DNA of 25,608 nucleotides from Curtobacterium sp. MCPF17_052 (GCF_003234085.1 NZ_QKSD01000022.1:1-25608); one strand, 5' to 3'. Shown: positions 1 through 7,866, counted from the stretch's first letter. The notes: generated by a model from the sequence alone, not told the origin. Translations and numbers: made by a program.

Positions 1-130
1 GGCGGGGCGGCGGGCCGGGCGGCAGCGGCTGCGGCGAGCGGGCGGCTGCGCCTGCGGCGGGCGGGACGCCTGCGGCTGCGGCTGCGCCTGCGGCGAGCGG
101 CTGCGCCTGCGACGAGCGCCTGCGCCTGCG
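1..130. repeat. GC-rich degenerate simple repeat
   Basis: The left edge is made of short, irregularly repeated units such as TGCGCCTGCGGCG and GCGAGCGG. No open frame here resembles a protein. It runs directly into the first 59-bp inverted-repeat element. The array may continue outside the window. Confidence 0.6.
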
Positions 131-189
131 GCGAGCGGGCGGATCTGTGCGGAGGCCGCTCCCGTCACCCGGGCTTTCCGCCCGCTCGC
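131..189. repeat. 59-bp inverted-repeat element, copy 1
   Basis: Perfect 13-bp inverted ends (131-143 and 177-189, GCGAGCGGGCGGA and its complement) flank a 33-bp core that is not shared with the other copies. It is the cleanest member of the family described in the findings. Confidence 0.75.
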
Positions 190-231
190 CCTGGGGACGG
201 ACCGATGAAGGGGTAACGCAGTCCGTCTCCG

Positions 232-290
232 ACGAGCGGGCGGAATCGCCGTCGCACCCGGCCTGGAGTCCGGGCATTCTGCCCACTCAC
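232..290. repeat. 59-bp inverted-repeat element, copy 2
   Basis: The left end reads CGAGCGGGCGGAATCGCC and the right end GGCATTCTGCCCACTCACG. The arms are complementary with a few mismatches and the core is private. It lies in the gene-free stretch 1-753, which otherwise holds only GC-rich sequence and copies 1, 3 and 4. Confidence 0.65.
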
Positions 291-514
291 GCTCCGTGCT
301 CGGCTCTGTCGGACCTGACGGCCTTCGGGTGCCGGGGCTGACTCCGCGGTGGTCCGGGCTGCAGGCGAGCTTCCGGGCGGGGCCGGCGAGTGGGCGACCC
401 TGCGGGGTATGACGCTGGGACGCACGGTGTTCGGCCCGCGTCGATGGTCTCGGTTGCGAGCCGAGGTGTTGGGCCACGCGTGCGAGGGCGGGTGTCCGGA
501 CGGTCCTGCTGTCG

Positions 515-573
515 GCGAGCGGGCGGATCTGAGCGGCATCGCCCGCGAGAGGCGCGGCATCTCGCCCGCTCGC
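515..573. repeat. 59-bp inverted-repeat element, copy 3
   Basis: Left end GCGAGCGGGCGGATCT, right end GCATCTCGCCCGCTCGC. The length is exactly 59 bp again. The core contains a smaller GC-rich inverted repeat. Confidence 0.7.
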
Positions 574-618
574 GTTGCCGGGTGAGAACGGGCGGGCGGG
601 GAAACGGTGTGCGCCTCG

Positions 619-678
619 ATGAGCGGGCGCAATCACACGACAACTCGAGACGGCGCGCCAGGCGTTCTGCCCGCTCGC
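619..678. repeat. 60-bp inverted-repeat element, copy 4
   Basis: Left end ATGAGCGGGCGCAAT, right end GCGTTCTGCCCGCTCGC. It lies about 20 bp from the terminator hairpin of the neighbouring aldo/keto reductase gene, so the two element types sit side by side. Confidence 0.65.
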
Positions 679-698
679 CGGGCGGCGGCGGGGGAGAT

Positions 699-746
699 GA
701 CGGACGGGAGGCGCGGTGCCAGATGGAACCGTGCCTCCCGTCCGTC
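699..746 (-). terminator. Terminator hairpin after aldo/keto reductase 1
   Basis: GACGGACGGGAGGC (699-712) pairs perfectly with GCCTCCCGTCCGTC (733-746); the stem extends to 22 bp with two mismatches. It begins 8 bp beyond the stop codon of the minus-strand gene. There is no U-tract, as is usual for high-GC actinobacteria. The same stem sequence recurs after other genes in the window. Confidence 0.7.
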
Positions 747-753
747 GGGTGGG

Positions 754-1755
754 TCAGAAGCCGGACGGCACCCGCGGGGTGTAGGCCTGCTCGAGTCGCG
801 TGACCTCGTCGTCGTTCAGTTCGATCGCAGTCGCGGCGACCGCGTCGTCGATGTGGTGCTCCTTCGTTGCGCCGATGATCGGTGCCGCGACGGCCGACTT
901 CCCAGCGACCCACGCGAGGGCGATCTGCGCCATGCTCGCGCCGCGCTCCTCCGCGACCTGCCCGACCGCTTCGACGATCGCTCGGTTCGCGTCCTCGTCC
1001 TGGCGGTACAGCGTCTTGCCGAACTCGTCCGTGTCAGACCGTGAGCCGGAACCCTGCGCGTCCCAGGGGCGGGTGACCTTGCCGCGGGCGAGCGGGCTCC
1101 ACGGGATCACGCCGACGCCGGTGTGGGCACAGAACGGGTGCATCTCGCGCTCCTCCTCACGTTCGAGGAGGTTGTACTGGTCCTGCATCGCGACGAACTT
1201 CGTCCAGCCGTTGCGCTCCGCGACGTGCTGCATCTCGGCGAACTGCCACGCCCACATGCTCGAAGCACCGATGTAGCGGGCCTTGCCGGACTTGACGACG
1301 TCGTGGAGTGCCTCCATCGTCTCCTCGACCGGGGTGAGCGGGTCGAAACGGTGGATCTGGTACAGGTCGACGTAGTCGGTGCCGAGGCGTGTCAAGGACG
1401 CGTCGATCTCGTGCATGATCGCGACACGGGACAGCCCCGCGCCGTTGCGGCCCGGACGCATGCGGTTGAAGACCTTCGTGAAGACCTGGACCTCCTCACG
1501 GGGAGCGAGCTCCTTGAGGAGTTCGCCGGTGATCTCCTCGCTGCTGCCCGCGGAGTAGACGTTCGCGGTGTCGAAGGTCGTGATGCCGGCGTCGAACGCC
1601 CGGCGGACGAAGGGGCGGGCATCGTCGATGCCGACGCTCCACGCGTGCGAGCCCTTCGTCGGATCGCCGTAGGACATCATGCCGAGGATGACACTCGAGA
1701 TCTCGAGGCCGGTGTTGCCGAGGCGGACGGTGGGGACGGTGGGGGTGTCGGACAT
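754..1755 (-). CDS. Aldo/keto reductase
   Basis: Cytoplasmic NAD(P)H-dependent oxidoreductase of the aldo/keto reductase superfamily (333 aa, a normal full length), reducing aldehydes or ketones to alcohols; the physiological substrate cannot be read from sequence. The TIM-barrel catalytic tetrad is visible: Asp62 and Tyr67 in FDTANVY, Lys94 in VFTKV, His135 in DLYQIHRFD. The C-terminal cofactor segment IIGATKEHHIDDAV resembles YajO/Tas/Kv-beta-like members. The start is supported by GGAAGGA about 8 nt upstream of ATG. It lies downstream of the DinB-like gene on the same strand, about 100 bp apart with a repeat element in between, and ends at its own terminator. A second, only moderately similar reductase lies at 5010-6014. 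Confidence 0.93.
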   Translation of the reverse strand: MSDTPTVPTVRLGNTGLEISSVILGMMSYGDPTKGSHAWSVGIDDARPFVRRAFDAGITTFDTANVYSAGSSEEITGELLKELAPREEVQVFTKVFNRMRPGRNGAGLSRVAIMHEIDASLTRLGTDYVDLYQIHRFDPLTPVEETMEALHDVVKSGKARYIGASSMWAWQFAEMQHVAERNGWTKFVAMQDQYNLLEREEEREMHPFCAHTGVGVIPWSPLARGKVTRPWDAQGSGSRSDTDEFGKTLYRQDEDANRAIVEAVGQVAEERGASMAQIALAWVAGKSAVAAPIIGATKEHHIDDAVAATAIELNDDEVTRLEQAYTPRVPSGF

Positions 1756-1790
1756 ACGGGGTCCTTCCGTGGCGGAGCGCTGGTGGGGTC

Positions 1791-1831
1791 GTGCGTGCTT
1801 GCGTGCGTGCGTGCCCGTGTGCGTGCCCGTG
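1791..1831. repeat. GTGC/GTGCCC microsatellite
   Basis: A short run of GTGCGTGC and GTGCCCGT units lies between the aldo/keto reductase start and the DinB-like stop. Low-complexity tracts of this kind can change length by slippage. It is followed directly by inverted-repeat element copy 5. Confidence 0.5.
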
Positions 1832-1887
1832 AGCGGGCCTTCCTGACGGGTGTGTCAGGCGGAGACCCGGGCATCTCGCCCGGTCAC
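1829..1887. repeat. 59-bp inverted-repeat element, copy 5 (overlaps gene end)
   Basis: Left end GTGAGCGGGC, right end GCATCTCGCCCGGTCAC, total 59 bp. It covers the stop codon and the last ten codons of the minus-strand DinB-like gene, so the peptide end VTGRDARVSA is encoded by the element. Confidence 0.6.
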
Positions 1888-2421
1888 CGCGAGCAGACGC
1901 ACCTGCAGAGGAGCATCGTCGTCCACCTGCACTGGAGCCGCGTACAGCCCGGTCGCCGCGAGGGATTGGATCTGCGGTTCGAAGTGCGTCCACACCGCGT
2001 CGACGAGCTCGTCGGGCAGGCGCTCGTCGCTCCCCGTCGCGCGTGCCAGGTCCCACGTGTGGATCGTGATGTCGCTGGTCTGCTCCGCGAGGTACTCGCC
2101 GGCTTGCACGACGTCGGTCGACAGGTGCACGGGCGTGTCCTTCGGTGCGCGCTGCCAGGCTTCGATCGCCGCGCTCGAGTGCCGTTCCCACTCAGCGAGG
2201 AGGTCATCGCCGATCGGCTCCAGGTCCGCTTCGGCCTGGGCGTAGTCGCAACCGGTGAGGAGCTTGGGGATCCAGCGCTGTTCATCCACGACGTGTGTGA
2301 CGAGATCGCGCGTCGTCCACTCGGAGTCGGGGGTGGGAGCGTCCCAGTCGGTGACGGCGGCGACGCGGCGGCCGAACTCCGCCACGGCGAGGGTCTGCAG
2401 CGTGATCCAGTCGGTGGACAT
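1855..2421 (-). CDS. TIGR03086 family DinB-like metal-binding protein
   Basis: Predicted four-helix-bundle protein of the DinB / mycothiol-dependent maleylpyruvate isomerase N-terminal superfamily (188 aa). Such proteins bind a divalent metal, and some act in mycothiol-dependent chemistry; the role of this one is unknown. His43 in LVTHVVDEQRW and the DITIHTWDLARA motif (His121, Asp124) match the conserved metal-ligand positions of the family. The start is supported by AGGAG 8 nt upstream of ATG. The last ten residues come from an inverted-repeat element that spans the stop codon, so the native C-terminus may have been altered. About 570 bp without a gene separate it from yceI upstream. Confidence 0.85.
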   Translation of the reverse strand: MSTDWITLQTLAVAEFGRRVAAVTDWDAPTPDSEWTTRDLVTHVVDEQRWIPKLLTGCDYAQAEADLEPIGDDLLAEWERHSSAAIEAWQRAPKDTPVHLSTDVVQAGEYLAEQTSDITIHTWDLARATGSDERLPDELVDAVWTHFEPQIQSLAATGLYAAPVQVDDDAPLQVRLLAVTGRDARVSA

Positions 2422-2667
2422 CGGGGTGCTCCTGTTCGTCGGCGAGCGACATTCCGACGACCGCGTCGGACGTGCTTCGTGTGCAGCGGTGTTGCGTGCA
2501 ACCCTGGGACCGAGGGGCGGATTCCCCCGGGTGGGCCAGAGCCTTCCTCACGGTACCGCTCCGGTCGGTCAGGAGGCGCTGGGGCGGATGGCGCGGAGCT
2601 CCCTGCTCGTGGTGGGCGCGCGAGCGACGCGTGTGGCGGGCGAGGGGGCGCGTCGGCGGGCGAACGG

Positions 2668-2833
2668 GCGGTTCCGCGGTGAGCGGGCGAGCCGTGGTGA
2701 GCGCCGAGCGCTGAGCGGCGGTTCCGTGGTGAGCGGGCGAGCCGGCAGCTGAGCGGGCGAGTGTGGTGAGCCGGCGGTTCCGTGGTGAGCGTGAGAGTGT
2801 GGCGAGCGGGCGGTTCCGTGGTGAGCGGGCGAG
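2668..2833. repeat. Degenerate tandem array of element half-sites
   Basis: The 24-bp motif GCGGTTCCGTGGTGAGCGGG plus CGAG occurs four times, starting at 2668, 2718, 2774 and 2810, with small changes and 36-56 bp periodicity. Each unit contains the GAGCGGGCG half of the 59-60 bp family. The gene-free stretch 2422-2993 holds this array, one further element and a terminator; I see no coding sequence in it. Confidence 0.65.
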
Positions 2834-2878
2834 ATCCCCGCGCGATCCGGGAGATCGCCCTGGTGTTCTGCCCGGTCG
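2821..2878. repeat. Inverted-repeat element, copy 6 (degenerate)
   Basis: Left end GTGAGCGGGCGAGATCC, right end GGTGTTCTGCCCGGTC. The arms are less well matched than in other copies. It overlaps the last unit of the tandem array, which suggests the array grew from this element. Confidence 0.5.
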
Positions 2879-2946
2879 GCGGGGAAGACGCACCCACCCA
2901 CGGAGGCGACCACGAAAGCGAGCGCTCGAGCCGGTCCCGGGCAGCA

Positions 2947-2979
2947 CGAAGCCCCGACGCCGAGGGCGCCGGGGCTTCG
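2947..2979 (-). terminator. Terminator hairpin after yceI
   Basis: CGAAGCCCCGACGCC pairs with GGCGCCGGGGCTTCG with one mismatch and a 3-nt loop. It starts 14 bp beyond the stop codon of the minus-strand YceI gene. This stem does not belong to the GACGGACGGGAGGC family. Confidence 0.8.
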
Positions 2980-2993
2980 AGAGGGCGGAAAGG

Positions 2994-3554
2994 TCAGGCC
3001 GCCTGGAGGACGAACTGGACGTCGAGGTTGATCGTGACGTCGTTGCCGAGCGTGAAGCCGCCGGCTTCGAGGGCTGCGTTCCAGTTCACGCCGAACTCGG
3101 TGCGGTCGATCTTCGTCGTCGCCTCGGCACCGAGCTTGACCTGACCGTAGCCGTCGGTGATGACGCCGCCGAACTCGGTCTTCAGCGTGACGGGCTTGGT
3201 GACGCCACGGAGCGAGAGTTCGCCGTCGATGAGCATGTCGTCGCCGTCCTCGCGGATACCCGTCGAGCGGAACGTCATGTGCGGGTGCTCCTCGGTCAGG
3301 AAGAAGTCACCGGTCGCGAGGTGCTGGTCGCGCTGCGCCTGGTTGGTGTTGATGCTCGAGACGTCGATCGAGGCCTCGAGGGTGGTGTCGAGGGGGTTCT
3401 CGCCGGTCACGAGGGTCGCGTCGAACTGCTCGAACTTGCCCTTGACCTTGCTGATCGCGAGGTGACGGACGGAGAAGCTGACCTCGGAGTGGGTCGGGTC
3501 GAGCTTCCAGGTGCCGGTGACGTAGCCGGGGATGGCGGAGGCGTTGAGAGCCAT
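2994..3554 (-). CDS. YceI family protein
   Basis: Lipocalin-like YceI-family protein (186 aa). Family members bind long hydrophobic isoprenoid chains in a beta-barrel; many are periplasmic, but this one begins MALNASAIPGYVTGTWKLD with no signal peptide, so it is predicted cytoplasmic as in most actinobacterial homologues. Family hallmarks are WKLDPTHSEVSFSVRHL near the N-terminus, the central DEHLATGDFF-type segment (here RDQHLATGDFF) and the LRGVTKPVTL strand. AAGAAGGA lies 6 nt upstream of the ATG. The gene has its own promoter, a palindromic operator over the -35 box and its own terminator, so it is probably monocistronic and regulated. Confidence 0.93.
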   Translation of the reverse strand: MALNASAIPGYVTGTWKLDPTHSEVSFSVRHLAISKVKGKFEQFDATLVTGENPLDTTLEASIDVSSINTNQAQRDQHLATGDFFLTEEHPHMTFRSTGIREDGDDMLIDGELSLRGVTKPVTLKTEFGGVITDGYGQVKLGAEATTKIDRTEFGVNWNAALEAGGFTLGNDVTINLDVQFVLQAA

Positions 3555-3631
3555 GGTGTGTCCTTCTTCGAGCGATGAGTCATGGGCGGGCGCGAGATTG
3601 CATGCACCTGCATCGAACCTGATGGTAGCCC

Positions 3632-3660
3632 ATTCTGCACCGCTTTGGTTGAAGCGTCAA
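3632..3660 (-). promoter_or_regulatory. Predicted promoter of yceI
   Basis: On the minus strand TTGACG (complement of 3655-3660) and CAGAAT (complement of 3632-3637) are separated by exactly 17 bp, giving a sigma-70-type promoter about 70-80 nt upstream of the yceI start codon. The -35 box lies inside the palindrome at 3646-3663. Confidence 0.5.
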
Positions 3661-3663
3661 CCA
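3646..3663. promoter_or_regulatory. Palindromic operator upstream of yceI
   Basis: TGGTTGA-AGCG-TCAACCA is a perfect inverted repeat with 7-bp arms that overlaps the predicted -35 hexamer. The TTGA-N4-TCAA core resembles MarR-type dimer sites, and binding would block the promoter. No regulator gene is adjacent; the MarR gene in this window has a different palindrome at its own start. Confidence 0.6.
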
Positions 3664-3667
3664 TTGT

Positions 3668-4597
3668 TCACCGAGCGTTGCTCTTCGGACGGTGCCGGCC
3701 CGTTCGGCCGGCGATGAGGAGACGACGCATCCGCGCGACGAAACGGTCGGCGGACGGACCGACGTCATCCGCGGTCGCCCGCACCAACCACCAATCGTCG
3801 TCCTTCAGCAGTTCACCCCTGGTCAGGTCCTTCCGGAACGTCGCCGGGTCGGTCCGATGGAGGTCGCTCTCGTACTCGATCGCGACACGAGCATCGGGAT
3901 ATGCGAGGTCGACGCAGGCGACCCACCGTCCGTCCACCACCACGTCGTGGTTGAGGACGGGTTCCCGGAGACCTGCGCGGGTCAGGAGGAGCCGCGTCCG
4001 CGTCTCTCCAGGTGACCGCGATCCAGCCCGGATCTCGGCGAGGGCTGCCCGGAGCTTCACGACGCCACGACAGCCTCGCCGCCGACGGACGGCCGCGGCC
4101 AGTTCGGGGAGCGTCGACCAGCCGAGCCATCCCACCAAGGCGTCCCCAGCCACGATGAGTTCGTCCAGCGACAGGAACGAGGCGAGCGCGGTGAAGGTGT
4201 CGGCCGGATGCGTCAGCGCGACACCCCTGGTCTGGACGACTCGGACCGAACCCGCCTTGGCCCGGTGGCCCACCGACCCACGGACGCGGAGCGCCTGGTC
4301 CGTCCCGATGGTGGTGACGTGCAGTCGCGGATCACGTTCGATCCGGCGGGGCAACGGCACGCCGAGGAGCATCGCGGCGGTGGTGTGGCTGAAGACCTGG
4401 TCATGGCGCAACCGAGGAGCGAGTGCCCGCGCGAAGGCGTCCGGCGTGTGCGGTTGCTCGGCACATCGCACGCCGTGGAACGGACGTCGCAGGTCGCGGG
4501 CATCGAGCCGGCCGCGTGGGACGCCCATGTGGAGCGCGCGACGCACTCGGAACGGCGTCCGACGCAGAGCCGGGGGGAGCGGGGTCCTCGGAGACAT
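3668..4597 (-). CDS. AbiEi/DUF559-like protein
   Basis: Hypothetical protein (309 aa) of a type common in actinobacteria and often annotated as 'type IV toxin-antitoxin AbiEi-like' or 'DUF559'. The N-terminal half contains FSHTTAAMLLGVPLP, the helix seen in AbiEi-like antitoxins. The C-terminal part contains CVDLAYPDARVAIEYES followed by RKDLTRGELLKDDDWWLVR, which resembles the Vsr/DUF559 PD-(D/E)xK-like fold. I chose the ATG at 4597 because the upstream in-frame sequence is only GC-rich repeat translation. No toxin partner is visible next to it, so a toxin-antitoxin role is not supported. It ends just before the yceI operator. Confidence 0.75.
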   Translation of the reverse strand: MSPRTPLPPALRRTPFRVRRALHMGVPRGRLDARDLRRPFHGVRCAEQPHTPDAFARALAPRLRHDQVFSHTTAAMLLGVPLPRRIERDPRLHVTTIGTDQALRVRGSVGHRAKAGSVRVVQTRGVALTHPADTFTALASFLSLDELIVAGDALVGWLGWSTLPELAAAVRRRRGCRGVVKLRAALAEIRAGSRSPGETRTRLLLTRAGLREPVLNHDVVVDGRWVACVDLAYPDARVAIEYESDLHRTDPATFRKDLTRGELLKDDDWWLVRATADDVGPSADRFVARMRRLLIAGRTGRHRPKSNAR

Positions 4598-4698
4598 GGG
4601 TCCATGGTGCGAGCCGCACCGGAGCGCCGGGGCCACACCGGGCCTCCAGTGTGGACAGGGCCGGGCGTCGGCCGGATGTGCAGGACGGGACGCAGCTC

Positions 4699-4756
4699 GT
4701 GAGCGGGCGGAACCACGGGTGTGCGGCATGGGCTGCCCGGCGTTCTGCCCGATCGT
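4699..4756. repeat. Inverted-repeat element, copy 7
   Basis: Left end GTGAGCGGGCGGAACCAC, right end GGCGTTCTGCCCGATCGTG, with a private core. It lies in the divergent gap 4598-5009 between the DUF559-like gene and aldo/keto reductase 2. That gap otherwise holds only element fragments, short GC-rich repeats and the downstream promoter. Confidence 0.6.
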
Positions 4757-4778
4757 GGGGAGGGTGGCACGGGGCCTG

Positions 4779-4876
4779 GCATGTCGCCCGCTCGCGGAGA
4801 GGGCGCCACAGGGGCCTGACATTTCGCTCGCTCGCGCCGCCCGCTCGCGCTCGCGCCGCCCGCTCGCGCTCGCGCC
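4779..4876. repeat. Right-half element fragments and CGCTCGCGCC tandem repeat
   Basis: Two right-half ends of the 59-60 bp family (GCATGTCGCCCGCTCGC at 4779-4795 and ACATTTCGCTCGCTCGC at 4819-4835) are followed by repeated CGCTCGCGCTCGCGCCGCC units. This looks like a decayed or slipped version of the element. Just downstream is a short AACGGAGGA tandem (about 4919-4940). Confidence 0.5.
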
Positions 4877-4996
4877 ATCCGCTCGTGCTGGCGCCGGGTC
4901 AGCGCGCGACCGAGGGACGAACGGAGGAACGGAGGAACGGCGGAGCCGACTGCACACAGGTACTGCCACGGCCTCCCGCGTGCGCGCTCACTCCAG

Positions 4997-5002
4997 TAGC
5001 GT
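4997..5002 (+). promoter_or_regulatory. Predicted leaderless promoter (-10) of aldo/keto reductase 2
   Basis: TAGCGT lies 7 nt before the ATG at 5010, with no Shine-Dalgarno sequence, so transcription would start at or next to the start codon. The same TAGCGT at the same distance precedes the gene at 13007. Confidence 0.5.
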
Positions 5003-5009
5003 CGGACCC

Positions 5010-6014
5010 ATGGAATTCAGGTACCTGGGCAACTCCGGACTCAAGATCTCCGAGATCACCTACGGCAACTGGCTGACGCACGGCTCGCAGGTCGAGAACG
5101 ACGTCGCCACACAGTGCGTGCGGGCAGCGCTCGACGCTGGCATCACCACGTTCGACACCGCGGACACCTACGCCAACACGGCAGCAGAGACCGTCCTCGG
5201 CGAAGCACTCAAGGGTGAGCGTCGTCAGTCCCTCGAGGTCTTCACGAAGGTCTACTGGCCGACCGGCCCGATGGGGCACAACGACGTCGGCCTCAGCCGC
5301 AAGCACATCATGGAGTCGATCAACGGCTCGCTCGAGCGTCTGCAGACCGATTACGTCGACCTGTACCAGGCCCACCGCTACGACTACGAGACCCCGCTCG
5401 AAGAGACCATGCAGGCCTTCGCGGACGTGGTGCGTCAGGGCAAGGCGCTGTACATCGGCGTCAGCGAGTGGTCCGCCGAGCAGATCCGTGCCGGTGCTGC
5501 CCTCGCGAAGGAACTCGGCTTCCAGCTCATCTCGAACCAGCCGCAGTACTCGATGCTGTGGCGCGTCATCGAGGGCGAAGTCGTCCCCGCGTCGAAGCAG
5601 CTCGGTCTGTCGCAGATCGTGTTCTCGCCGATCGCGCAGGGCGTCCTCACCGGCAAGTACAAGCCGGGCCAGCCGCTGCCCCAGGGGTCCCGCGCCACGG
5701 ACGAGAAGGGCGGCGCGGACATGATCAAGCGGTACATGCGCGACGAGGTCCTCGAGGCCGTGCAGCGTCTCCAGCCGGTCGCTGACGAGGCCGGGCTCAC
5801 CCTCGCCCAACTCGCCGTCGCCTGGACCCTGCAGAACGAGAACGTCGCCTCGGCGATCGTCGGTGCCTCGCGTCCGTCACAGGTCGAGGACAACGTGAAG
5901 GCAGCAGGCGTGAAGCTCGACGCCGACACGATGGCGCGCATCGACGAGGCCCTCGGGGACATCCCGGAGCGCGACGCCTCGAAGAACGTCTCTCCGACGC
6001 AGCGTCCCGCCTGA
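5010..6014 (+). CDS. Aldo/keto reductase, Kv-beta-like
   Basis: Cytoplasmic NADPH-dependent aldo/keto reductase (334 aa) resembling the potassium-channel-beta / YghZ-like branch. The tetrad is Asp49 and Tyr54 in FDTADTY, Lys80 in VFTKVYWP and His122 in DLYQAHRYD; the C-terminal cofactor motif is AIVGASRPSQVEDN. The open frame extends far upstream, but the real start is the ATG at 5010: MEFRYLGNSGLKIS is the typical family N-terminus, and everything upstream is repeat or the antisense of the DUF559-like gene. It appears to be translated from a leaderless mRNA. It is a single-gene unit ending at a perfect palindrome. Substrate unknown. Confidence 0.93.
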   Translation: MEFRYLGNSGLKISEITYGNWLTHGSQVENDVATQCVRAALDAGITTFDTADTYANTAAETVLGEALKGERRQSLEVFTKVYWPTGPMGHNDVGLSRKHIMESINGSLERLQTDYVDLYQAHRYDYETPLEETMQAFADVVRQGKALYIGVSEWSAEQIRAGAALAKELGFQLISNQPQYSMLWRVIEGEVVPASKQLGLSQIVFSPIAQGVLTGKYKPGQPLPQGSRATDEKGGADMIKRYMRDEVLEAVQRLQPVADEAGLTLAQLAVAWTLQNENVASAIVGASRPSQVEDNVKAAGVKLDADTMARIDEALGDIPERDASKNVSPTQRPA

Positions 6015-6029
6015 GCGGAACGCACCGCC

Positions 6030-6079
6030 TGACGGACGGGAGGCCCGGTACCAGCTGGTACCGGGCCTCCCGTCCGTCA
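6030..6079. terminator. Bidirectional terminator, perfect 50-bp palindrome
   Basis: Twenty-five bases pair perfectly with the next twenty-five, with no unpaired base in the repeat, centred between 6054 and 6055 on CCAG|CTGG. It lies between the convergent aldo/keto reductase 2 and treZ genes and so can serve both. The outer stem GACGGACGGGAGGC is shared with the hairpins at 699 and 13345. Confidence 0.85.
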
Positions 6080-6111
6080 CGGGGCTGAGCTGCGTCAGCC
6101 AGCTGACCTGA

Positions 6112-7866
6112 TCAGCGCACCACCACGAGCCCTCGGCCCGCGAAACGGACGCCATCCGTGTCGAAGTCGGCGTCGCCGAAGCTGAACAGCACCTCGCCGG
6201 TGGCACCGACGAGCGGGACCTCCGCAGGGTCGTCGGACAGGTTGACGACGACGTGGACCGGTGCTGCCGTCGGGCCGAGCAGCCCGCGGGTCAGCACGAG
6301 CCATCGCTCGTCCTCGCTGAAGCGGACGGCGTTCGCCTCGTAGCGGTGGTCGACGAACGCCTCGTCGGTGCGCCGGAGGGCGACGAGTACCCGGTAGGCG
6401 TTGAGGATCCGTGCTCCACGCTCGGACTCGACGTCAGACCAGTCGAGCTTGGAGTTGGTGAACGTCGTCGGGTCCTGCGGGTCGGGGACCGTGGACTCGT
6501 CCCAACCGTGCTCGGCGAACTCCTTGATCCGGCCCTCGGCGGTGACCTTGCCGAGTTCCGGCTCCGGGTGCGAGGTGAAGAACTGCCACGGGGTCGTGGC
6601 GGCGAACTCCTCACCCATGAAGAGCATCGGGGTGAACGGGCCGAGCAGCGTGAGCGCTGCGGCGATGACGAGACCTTCGTCCGACACGGTCGCGGCGAGA
6701 CGGTCACCGGCGGCGCGGTTGCCGATCTGGTCGTGGTTCTGGTTCGCCACGACGAGGGCGGTCGTCGGCGACGTGCCGCGGTCGATCGGCCGACCGTGAC
6801 GCTTGCCGCGGAAGGACGACCAGGTTCCGTCGTGGAAGAAGCCCTGGTCGAGGACCTTCGCCAGTGCGGTCAGCGGGGCGAAGTCGGCGTAGTACCCGTT
6901 GGTCTCCCCGGTGACGGCGACGTGCACGGCGTGGTGGAAGTCGTCCGACCACTGGCCGGCGAGCCCGTACCCGGAGGACTCGCGCGGGCGGAACATGATC
7001 GGGTCGTTGAGGTCCGATTCCGCGATGAGCGACAGCGGCTTGCCGGTGAACGACGAGAACGCGTCGGTCTCGCTGGCCATCTCGGCGAGGATGTGCGGAC
7101 GGCTGGTGTCGCGGATCGCGTGCACGGCGTCGAGTCGCAGACCGTCGACGTGGTGGTCGCGGAACCACATCCGGACGTTGTCCAGGACGTACCGGCGGAC
7201 CTCGGGCTCTTCGACGTTGACCGAGTCGCCCCAGGTGTTGGCCAGCCCCTGCACGAGGTACGGGCCGTAGAGCGGCAGGTAGTTCCCGCTCGGACCGAGG
7301 TGGTTGTACACGACGTCCTGGATGACGCCGAGACCGAGGGCGTGGGCCCGATCGACGAACCGGTCGTAGGCATCCGGACCGCCGTAGGGAGCGTGCACGG
7401 CGTACCACGCGACCCCGTCGTAGCCCCAGTTCCACTCACCGTTGACGCCGTTCACGGGCAACAGCTCGACGAACTCGACCCCGAGCTCGACCAGGTGCTC
7501 GAGCTTGGTGGCAGCGGCGTCGAGGGTGCCCTCTGGCGTGTAGGTGCCGACGTGCATCTCGTAGATGACCCCGCCGCGCGCCGGTCGGCCGGTCCAGGCG
7601 TCGTCCGTCCATGCGAAGCGTGCCGGGTCGACGACCTCGGACGGCCCGTGGACGCCCTCGGGTTGGAAGCGGCTGCGCGGATCGGGGCGGACGGACTCGT
7701 CCTCGTCGATACGGAAGCCGTACCGGGCTCCGACGACGGGGAGGACCTCGTCGGTCGTCCACCAGCCGTCGTCCCCGCGGGTGAGCGGGTACTCGGTGCC
7801 GTCGACGACGAGGCGGACGTTCTCGGGCTCGGGGGCCCAGACGCCGTAGCGGTCGGGACTGGTCAT
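6112..7866 (-). CDS. treZ: Malto-oligosyltrehalose trehalohydrolase
   Basis: GH13 enzyme (584 aa, normal length) that cleaves the alpha-1,4 bond next to the terminal trehalosyl unit of maltooligosyltrehalose, releasing free trehalose in the cytoplasm. An N-terminal CBM48-like beta-domain (about 1-95; [15 protein letters not shown]) precedes the TIM barrel. Motifs: DVVYNHLG (184-191), nucleophile Asp246 in [11 protein letters not shown], acid/base Glu283 in LIAESD, Asp379 in NHDQIGNRA. It is the last gene of glgX-treY-treZ: its ATG overlaps the treY stop by four bases (ATGA), so translation is coupled. Transcription would end at the 50-bp palindrome downstream. Confidence 0.96.
   Translation of the reverse strand: MTSPDRYGVWAPEPENVRLVVDGTEYPLTRGDDGWWTTDEVLPVVGARYGFRIDEDESVRPDPRSRFQPEGVHGPSEVVDPARFAWTDDAWTGRPARGGVIYEMHVGTYTPEGTLDAAATKLEHLVELGVEFVELLPVNGVNGEWNWGYDGVAWYAVHAPYGGPDAYDRFVDRAHALGLGVIQDVVYNHLGPSGNYLPLYGPYLVQGLANTWGDSVNVEEPEVRRYVLDNVRMWFRDHHVDGLRLDAVHAIRDTSRPHILAEMASETDAFSSFTGKPLSLIAESDLNDPIMFRPRESSGYGLAGQWSDDFHHAVHVAVTGETNGYYADFAPLTALAKVLDQGFFHDGTWSSFRGKRHGRPIDRGTSPTTALVVANQNHDQIGNRAAGDRLAATVSDEGLVIAAALTLLGPFTPMLFMGEEFAATTPWQFFTSHPEPELGKVTAEGRIKEFAEHGWDESTVPDPQDPTTFTNSKLDWSDVESERGARILNAYRVLVALRRTDEAFVDHRYEANAVRFSEDERWLVLTRGLLGPTAAPVHVVVNLSDDPAEVPLVGATGEVLFSFGDADFDTDGVRFAGRGLVVVR

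Noticed and set aside
165..913. Long minus-strand open frames at the left edge (155 and 208 aa)
   Set aside because: They are Arg/Pro-rich translations of the GC-rich repeats and of the antisense of the aldo/keto reductase. No family similarity, ribosome site or consistent codon pattern.
1123..2682. Plus-strand open frame of 519 codons
   Set aside because: It is the antisense shadow of the aldo/keto reductase and DinB-like genes plus repeats; both minus-strand proteins have clear motifs and ribosome sites.
3668..4597. Toxin-antitoxin module
   Set aside because: AbiEi-like and DUF559-like similarity alone is common in stand-alone actinobacterial proteins, and no partner toxin gene is adjacent.
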